Below the pieces are notes generated by a model. It ran no database searches. It had not been told where the DNA came from and saw only the letters and a program-made list of their open reading frames with translations. A program made the translations under genes and the position numbers. Below, piece by piece: positions 6,661 to 10,550 of a stretch of 10,550 nt of DNA (its first letter is position 1; every line of letters begins with the position of its first letter). Source of the stretch: Bacillota bacterium (lineage in GTDB: Bacteria > Bacillota > Clostridia > Christensenellales > Aristaeellaceae); the NCBI GenBank assembly GCA_023460055.1, contig JAEWRJ010000189.1:1-10550 (forward strand), in the 5' to 3' direction.

Positions 6661-7992
6661 TTATAGCATACCGCCCAGCACCGACAGCATCAGGCTGCCG
6701 ATGATCAGGATGATGGCGCCGCCCAGGCGTGAGGAGATCTGCGCGAAGGGCATCAGCTCCATGCGGTTGGCAGCCGACAGCACGGCCACATCGCCGGTGC
6801 CGCCCATGTTGGACATGCACAGGCCGGCGGTGATGCCCGCTTCCACAGGATAGAACCCGACCAGCTTGCCGATAAAGGCCGCGCCGAAGAAGGCGCCGAT
6901 AACGGTAACCAGGCACAGCACCAGGTAGGTCAGCGAGAAGGAATTGATCACGGTGGCCAGGTCAAGGTAGCACAGGCCGATGCCGACCAGCAGTGCGCCC
7001 GTCAGGTTCTTCATGATAAACTGGAACCACTGATAGCAAGCGATCTCAATGTATTCAGGCAGCAGCTTGAAGATCTTGAATATTGCCACGGTGATGATCA
7101 TCCAGGCGTAGGCGTGTATGGTGATGCCGGTGCCCAGGAGCCCCCAGCCCTTGGCCACGATAAAGCCGAAGGCGAAGAACGCGCAGGAAACCAACAGGCC
7201 GATGCCCATCTTGCCCAGGTCGATCTTTTCACGGGCAGCCTGCATCTCGGGGCTGATCTCCATCTCAGTGGGATCTACGCCTTTGGCGATCAGCTGGCCA
7301 TTGCCGTTCATCTTGCCCTTGATCAGCTTAACCACCAGGCCGCCCATCACGATGGACACGGCATTGCCGATGGCGAGGGCGGGGGTCATGATGGACAGGG
7401 CCTCAGCCGCGGTCATCGCGCCGCCTTCAAATATCTTGGACAGGGGCACAGCGCCCGCGCCCATGCCGCCGCCCATGATGGGCAGGGCGATCAGCAGCAG
7501 TGTCTTCACCACGCCGTAGCCGGTGATTGCGCCCACGCCGGCGGCCAGGGCAAAGGACAGGATGAGCGCGCCGAAGATGGCCGGGAAGTAGCGGGCAGCC
7601 GCCTTCACCAGAAGCTTGCGGTTCATGCCCAGAATAGAGCCCGTGATCAGCGCCGCGATGTAGAAGTCGAGGAAGGCGCCGGTGGGTTTGAAGAAGCCCT
7701 CAACGCTCTTGACCACCGCCTCGGGGAATACACCGAAATACTGCAGCAACCCGGTGCCGAAGATAATGACGATGGCGCCGCCGCCAAGGTAGGAATTCAC
7801 AATGGGGGTCTTTTCGCCGATCTCCTGCAGCACCGCGCCCAGCACGATCATCAGCAGGAAAGCGCCTGCCATACCGGTGGGCAGCACGCCCAGGACAGCC
7901 GACACGATCACGACCAGCGCGATCACCAGGAAGTAGGGCAGGGGCAGCCCGTATAGCTTGTACCCGCCGATTCCGCTCTTTGCCTCAGACAT
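6661..7992 (-). CDS. 2-hydroxycarboxylate transporter family permease (CitS/CitP/CimH-like)
   Basis: A 443-residue inner-membrane secondary transporter of the 2HCT family, whose members move citrate, malate or lactate with Na+ or H+ or by exchange. The family's two re-entrant loop motifs are present: MGGGMGAGAVPLS (173-185) in the first half and NMGGTGDVAVLSAANR (395-410) in the second. The conserved substrate-binding Arg follows in AQISSRLGG (R422). About eleven membrane segments flank a central cytoplasmic loop near 224-258. The length matches CitS and CimH. The ATG at 7992 has AAAGGAAA about 9 nt upstream. Its place after a malic enzyme family gene and before citDEF parallels citrate clusters of lactic acid bacteria, supporting import of citrate, malate or a related acid. 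Substrate and coupling ion cannot be read from sequence. Confidence 0.93.
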   Translation of the reverse strand: MSEAKSGIGGYKLYGLPLPYFLVIALVVIVSAVLGVLPTGMAGAFLLMIVLGAVLQEIGEKTPIVNSYLGGGAIVIIFGTGLLQYFGVFPEAVVKSVEGFFKPTGAFLDFYIAALITGSILGMNRKLLVKAAARYFPAIFGALILSFALAAGVGAITGYGVVKTLLLIALPIMGGGMGAGAVPLSKIFEGGAMTAAEALSIMTPALAIGNAVSIVMGGLVVKLIKGKMNGNGQLIAKGVDPTEMEISPEMQAAREKIDLGKMGIGLLVSCAFFAFGFIVAKGWGLLGTGITIHAYAWMIITVAIFKIFKLLPEYIEIACYQWFQFIMKNLTGALLVGIGLCYLDLATVINSFSLTYLVLCLVTVIGAFFGAAFIGKLVGFYPVEAGITAGLCMSNMGGTGDVAVLSAANRMELMPFAQISSRLGGAIILIIGSLMLSVLGGML

Positions 7993-8031
7993 GTTCTTAG
8001 TTTCCTTTCCAAATAAAAGAAATTATTGCTA

Positions 8032-8045
8032 ACGGGTTGCCCCGT
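8032..8045 (-). promoter_or_regulatory. Small GNRA-loop hairpin between malic enzyme and transporter genes
   Basis: On the minus strand ACGGG-GCAA-CCCGT forms a perfect 5-bp stem closed by a GCAA tetraloop, 18 nt after the malic enzyme stop. It is followed by an A/T-rich stretch but no uninterrupted T run. It may stabilise or process the mRNA, or slightly attenuate read-through to the transporter gene. The 71-nt gap shows no promoter of its own that I can defend. Confidence 0.45.
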
Positions 8046-8063
8046 ATGCGCCAAAGGGGAGCG

Positions 8064-9242
8064 TTACCTGGGCTTTCGGGCAATCCCGGCTTTTTCGGCC
8101 GCGGCGGCCACTTCTTCGGCTACCGCGTCGGCAACGCGCGGGTCAAAGGCGCCGGGGATAATGTACTCGGGGCCAAGCTCCTTGTCATCGCACAGGGCGG
8201 CGATGGCTTTTGCCGCGGCCAGCTTCATTTCCTCGGTGATATCTTTGGCTTCCACCATCAAAGCGCCCTTGAAGATGCCGGGGAAGACCAGCACATTGTT
8301 GATCTGGTTGGGATAATCGCTACGGCCGGTGGCTACGATGTATGCCCCGCCCGCCTTGGCGTCTTCAGGCATGATCTCGGGCGTGGGGTTTGCCATCGCG
8401 AAGACCATGGGTTTCTCCGCCATGGTGGAAACCATCTGAGCGGATACAATGTTAGGCGCGGATACGCCGATAAATACGTCTTTGCCCTTGATGATCTCGC
8501 TCAACGGGCCGCGCTGGCCGTGCTTGTTGGTCACCTGGGCCATAGCTGCTTGCGCGGGGTTCATCCATGCCTCGCTCTGCTCCAACGCGCCCAGCCTGTC
8601 CACCAGCACCAGGTCGCCCGGTCCCATCTGCAGGATCAGCTTGGCGATGGAAATGCCGGCGGCGCCGGCGCCGTTGACCACGACGCTGATGTCTTCCCAC
8701 TTTTTGCCGGCCACTTTCAGTCCGTTGATCAAGCCTGCGACCACCACGATGGCGGTGCCATGCTGGTCATCGTGGAAGACGGGGATGTCCAGCTCCGCCT
8801 TCAGCCGCCGCTCGATCTCAAAGCAGCGAGGCGCTGAGATATCCTCCAGGTTGATGCCGCCAAAGGTGGGGGCCAGGTATTTGACGGTCTTGATGATTTC
8901 CTCGGTATCCTTGGTATCCAGGCAGATGGGGAAGGCATCCACGCCGCCGAAGGTCTTGAACAGGGCGGCCTTGCCCTCCATCACGGGCATCGCGGCCTCG
9001 GGGCCGATATCGCCCAGGCCCAGCACAGCGGTGCCGTCGGACACGACGGCTACGGTGCGCCCTTTGATGGTGTATTTGTATGCCTCGTGCTTGTCCGCGT
9101 GGATCTTCCGGCAGGGCTCCGCCACGCCGGGGGTATAGGCTGTGGACAGCTCCTCGCGCGTGGTGATCGGCACCTTGGAAACGATCTCCAGCTTGCCCTG
9201 ATGGCGCGCGCAAAGCTCCAGGCTCATTTCATTGTAATTCAT
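8064..9242 (-). CDS. Malic enzyme family protein (NAD(P)-dependent malic enzyme or CitM-type oxaloacetate decarboxylase)
   Basis: The 392-residue protein is the short bacterial malic enzyme form, which converts malate to pyruvate and CO2 in the cytoplasm with NAD(P)+ and Mg/Mn. Visible are TAYTPGVAEPC with the catalytic Tyr (Y36), MEGKAALFK with the catalytic Lys (K91), the metal ligands in NLEDISAP (E132, D133) and FHDDQHGTA (D158, D159), a dinucleotide-binding GAGAAG (191-196), FAMANPTPE (281-289) and ATGRSDYPNQINN (304-316). It is the first gene of the operon, with GAAGGAGG 5 nt before the ATG. In lactic acid bacteria a malic enzyme homologue beside citrate lyase and a 2HCT transporter (CitM) acts as a soluble oxaloacetate decarboxylase. 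The same role would complete citrate breakdown here, since no membrane oxaloacetate decarboxylase is present. Sequence alone does not separate the two activities. Confidence 0.93.
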   Translation of the reverse strand: MNYNEMSLELCARHQGKLEIVSKVPITTREELSTAYTPGVAEPCRKIHADKHEAYKYTIKGRTVAVVSDGTAVLGLGDIGPEAAMPVMEGKAALFKTFGGVDAFPICLDTKDTEEIIKTVKYLAPTFGGINLEDISAPRCFEIERRLKAELDIPVFHDDQHGTAIVVVAGLINGLKVAGKKWEDISVVVNGAGAAGISIAKLILQMGPGDLVLVDRLGALEQSEAWMNPAQAAMAQVTNKHGQRGPLSEIIKGKDVFIGVSAPNIVSAQMVSTMAEKPMVFAMANPTPEIMPEDAKAGGAYIVATGRSDYPNQINNVLVFPGIFKGALMVEAKDITEEMKLAAAKAIAALCDDKELGPEYIIPGAFDPRVADAVAEEVAAAAEKAGIARKPR

Positions 9243-9359
9243 GCTTCCTCCTTCAATGATATGGATACGCTGTACAGGTCATTACAAGTCATGGCGGCTC
9301 TATTTATTCAGCCGGATGACTCAGTGTACGGCAGCCTCCATCGTTGTTATTCATAGGAT
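9243..9359 (-). other. 5' untranslated leader of the operon
   Basis: About 116 nt lie between the predicted start of transcription (near 9359) and the malic enzyme ATG. It holds the ribosome binding site AAGGAGG (9247-9254 region) and a small stem CGGCT/AGCCG (9295-9299 with 9310-9314, 10-nt loop). I recognise no known riboswitch or T-box motif. Confidence 0.5.
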
Positions 9360-9365
9360 GTACAT

Positions 9366-9394
9366 ATCTTAAACAGTCCCACCTGTTTTGTCAA
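9366..9394 (-). promoter_or_regulatory. Main promoter of the carboxylate/citrate lyase operon
   Basis: On the minus strand a perfect -35 box TTGACA (9394-9389) is followed after exactly 17 nt by TAAGAT (9371-9366), a five-of-six match to TATAAT. Flanking sequence is A/T-rich. It lies about 124 nt before the malic enzyme start and after the DUF3048 terminator, so it should drive the whole run down to citF. No other convincing promoter appears within the operon. Confidence 0.85.
9371..9388. promoter_or_regulatory. Palindromic operator candidate in the promoter spacer
   Basis: AAACAG-TCCCAC-CTGTTT is a perfect 6-bp inverted repeat with a 6-bp centre that fills the spacer between the -35 and -10 boxes. 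A dimeric repressor bound here would block RNA polymerase. No regulator gene is in the window to name a family, and the site does not fit the CcpA cre consensus. Confidence 0.6.
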
Positions 9395-9427
9395 CTTTTC
9401 CCGTGTTTTTTGAATAATTACGAAATA

Positions 9428-9447
9428 GGCGGCATTTTTATGCCGCC
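9428..9447 (-). terminator. Probable terminator after the DUF3048 gene
   Basis: GGCGGCAT/ATGCCGCC forms a perfect 8-bp stem with a 4-nt loop, 42 nt after the stop codon of the DUF3048 gene. On the minus strand it is followed by TATTTCG, so the T-tract is short and broken. It is a plausible but not ideal intrinsic terminator. It separates this gene from the operon promoter just downstream. Confidence 0.6.
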
Positions 9448-9489
9448 CATCTGAAACTATTCAGTATTTTATAGATTTATTTGATCTGT

Positions 9490-10550
9490 TTACTGGCCGT
9501 AGCTCACTTCCGTCACGTCGTTGGTGATGATGATGAAGGTTCTGCCCCGCAGCAGGCCGATTTCCTCTCCGTCCGGTCCCACATAGACGGTACGGCTGTC
9601 GTGCGAACCGCGCTGCCAGCCGCCCTCGATGTAGACGCCGCCTATAAACAGATCCGCGGCCCCCCAGCCCACCAGCTTCTCAAGGGCTACATAGCCTCCG
9701 CTCATGCCCGTGATGGGGGTACGCTGCACGATCACGTTGGCAAAGGGGATGTTGAGGTAGGGCTTCAGCAGGTCCATATAAGGGCCGCTTGAGTTGGTGC
9801 GCAAATAGCCGCCTTCATTCGCGTCATACCGAAAGGTGGACCAGCTGGCGGGGTTGGCGCGGGTCTCTTCTTTGTTGCCGCGGTGGTTCACCTCAATGTT
9901 CAAAGCAGGGATGCCCTGCGGCGCTTCATCCGTAAACTTGAAGCCCCGGGGCTGGAAGGTCTTGCCCTGACTGATCAGGGTATCGCGGATCTTGGCCACA
10001 TAGATGCTCAGGTTATGGGGCGAACGCTGCCAGTTGACGCGCTGGGAATAATCGTTGTTGCCAAGCGCGTCATAGAACAGGCCGGTCGATTTGCCGCCCA
10101 GCTGGGCGATCCGCGCGGGCACGTCACTGAGAGGGTTGCCGGTCTTCCCGGGGCTGCCGGCGTGCACCAGGGCAGCGCCCCAGCTGGCGGCAATATCAAT
10201 GAAGGGCACGCGGGCCGAGCGGATGCCGCCCGCCTCCTGGGGCACTTTGTCCGAGAAGAGGGCCAGCAGCTTGGTTGCCCCCGCGCCGGCGTTGGGCACC
10301 TGGTAGATCACATCCGCGTCACTGATTCCCCAGTGCGGGTGGGCATCGGGCGCGTTATCCATCACCAGCATGATGGGCAGATAGGGCCCGTCATAGGGGA
10401 GACCTGTCGTGGTACTGACACCGGCCTTCACCTCATTGTCCGTGTAGCTCCCTTTGAAAGGAATACTCTCTCTCGTCAGCTGCCCTGCGATCATGGTCAT
10501 CTCCGCCCCTGCCGTCAGGATCACCATCGATATCAGCATAAGGCATGCTG
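9490..10550 (-). CDS. DUF3048 domain protein (YerB-like), start beyond window edge
   Basis: The visible 352 residues cover a complete DUF3048 domain pair. The N-terminal part has PIMLVMDNAPDAHPHWGISDADVIYQV, then a GATKLLALF segment, GGIRSARVPFIDIAASWGAALVHAGSP, and the C-terminal part has GGWQRGSHDSRTVYVGPDGEEIGLLRGRTFIIIT. These correspond to blocks in B. subtilis YerB, a putative lipoprotein of unknown function. The frame stays open to the right edge: before the ATG at 10539 it reads Ala-Cys-Leu, continuing a hydrophobic stretch (LMLISMVILTAGA) that looks like the core of a signal peptide or membrane anchor. The true start therefore probably lies outside the window. The cysteine precedes the hydrophobic core, so it is not a lipobox. 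The protein is likely extracytoplasmic. It has its own terminator and no evident link to the carboxylate operon. Confidence 0.85.
   Translation of the reverse strand, partial: ACLMLISMVILTAGAEMTMIAGQLTRESIPFKGSYTDNEVKAGVSTTTGLPYDGPYLPIMLVMDNAPDAHPHWGISDADVIYQVPNAGAGATKLLALFSDKVPQEAGGIRSARVPFIDIAASWGAALVHAGSPGKTGNPLSDVPARIAQLGGKSTGLFYDALGNNDYSQRVNWQRSPHNLSIYVAKIRDTLISQGKTFQPRGFKFTDEAPQGIPALNIEVNHRGNKEETRANPASWSTFRYDANEGGYLRTNSSGPYMDLLKPYLNIPFANVIVQRTPITGMSGGYVALEKLVGWGAADLFIGGVYIEGGWQRGSHDSRTVYVGPDGEEIGLLRGRTFIIITNDVTEVSYGQ

Noticed and set aside
7114..8837. Long plus-strand open frames (7114-7956 and 8037-8837)
   Set aside because: Antisense to the 2HCT transporter and malic enzyme genes, with His/Gln/Gly-rich translations and no domain.
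9255..9275. Possible CcpA cre site (GTACAGCGTATCCA on the minus strand)
   Set aside because: It shares the central CG and terminal CA but fails at the first two positions and one inner consensus position. Too weak to claim.
9296..9351. Possible tiny leader peptide (about 16 codons, ATG AAT AAC AAC...) in the operon 5' region
   Set aside because: It begins only a few nucleotides after the predicted transcription start, has no ribosome binding site and shows no run of regulatory codons.

Overview
The window looks like a moderately GC-rich Firmicute of class Clostridia. The left edge holds the 5' part of a 16S rRNA gene with a clostridial-type 5' end. The protein genes have strong AAGGAGG-type ribosome binding sites and TTGACA-type promoters. 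I cannot place it below class from about 228 nt of 16S. Every real gene I can support is on the minus strand, so the window reads from right to left.

Layout in the direction of transcription. (1) At the right edge is a secreted or membrane-anchored DUF3048 (YerB-like) protein whose start lies outside the window, followed by a hairpin terminator. (2) A clear promoter near 9366-9394 carries an 18-bp palindrome exactly between its -35 and -10 boxes. It drives a long, apparently single operon: malic enzyme family protein, 2-hydroxycarboxylate (CitS/CitP/CimH-type) transporter, large and small subunits of an aconitase/isopropylmalate-dehydratase-type hydro-lyase, AEC-family permease, an unrecognised CxxC two-helix membrane protein, then citD, citE and citF of citrate lyase. 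(3) A strong rho-independent terminator (533-570) closes the operon. Directly behind it is an rRNA promoter (482-510), a leader of about 250 nt, and the start of 16S rRNA.

How the genes fit together (inference from families). The transporter imports a di- or tricarboxylate. The LeuCD-like enzyme interconverts a hydroxy acid and its dehydrated form, for example isocitrate/aconitate/citrate or mesaconate/citramalate. The lyase splits citrate (or citramalate) into acetate and a keto acid. The malic enzyme family protein would yield pyruvate from malate, or from oxaloacetate as CitM does in lactic acid bacteria. The unusual part is the pairing of citDEF with a dedicated two-subunit hydro-lyase and a second permease. 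That suggests a fermentation route for a tricarboxylate other than, or in addition to, citrate. The lyase activation genes citC, citX and citG are not in the window.

The individual enzyme families are known. The candidate novelty is the composite pathway, the true substrate of the LeuCD-like enzyme, and the unknown membrane protein inside the operon.
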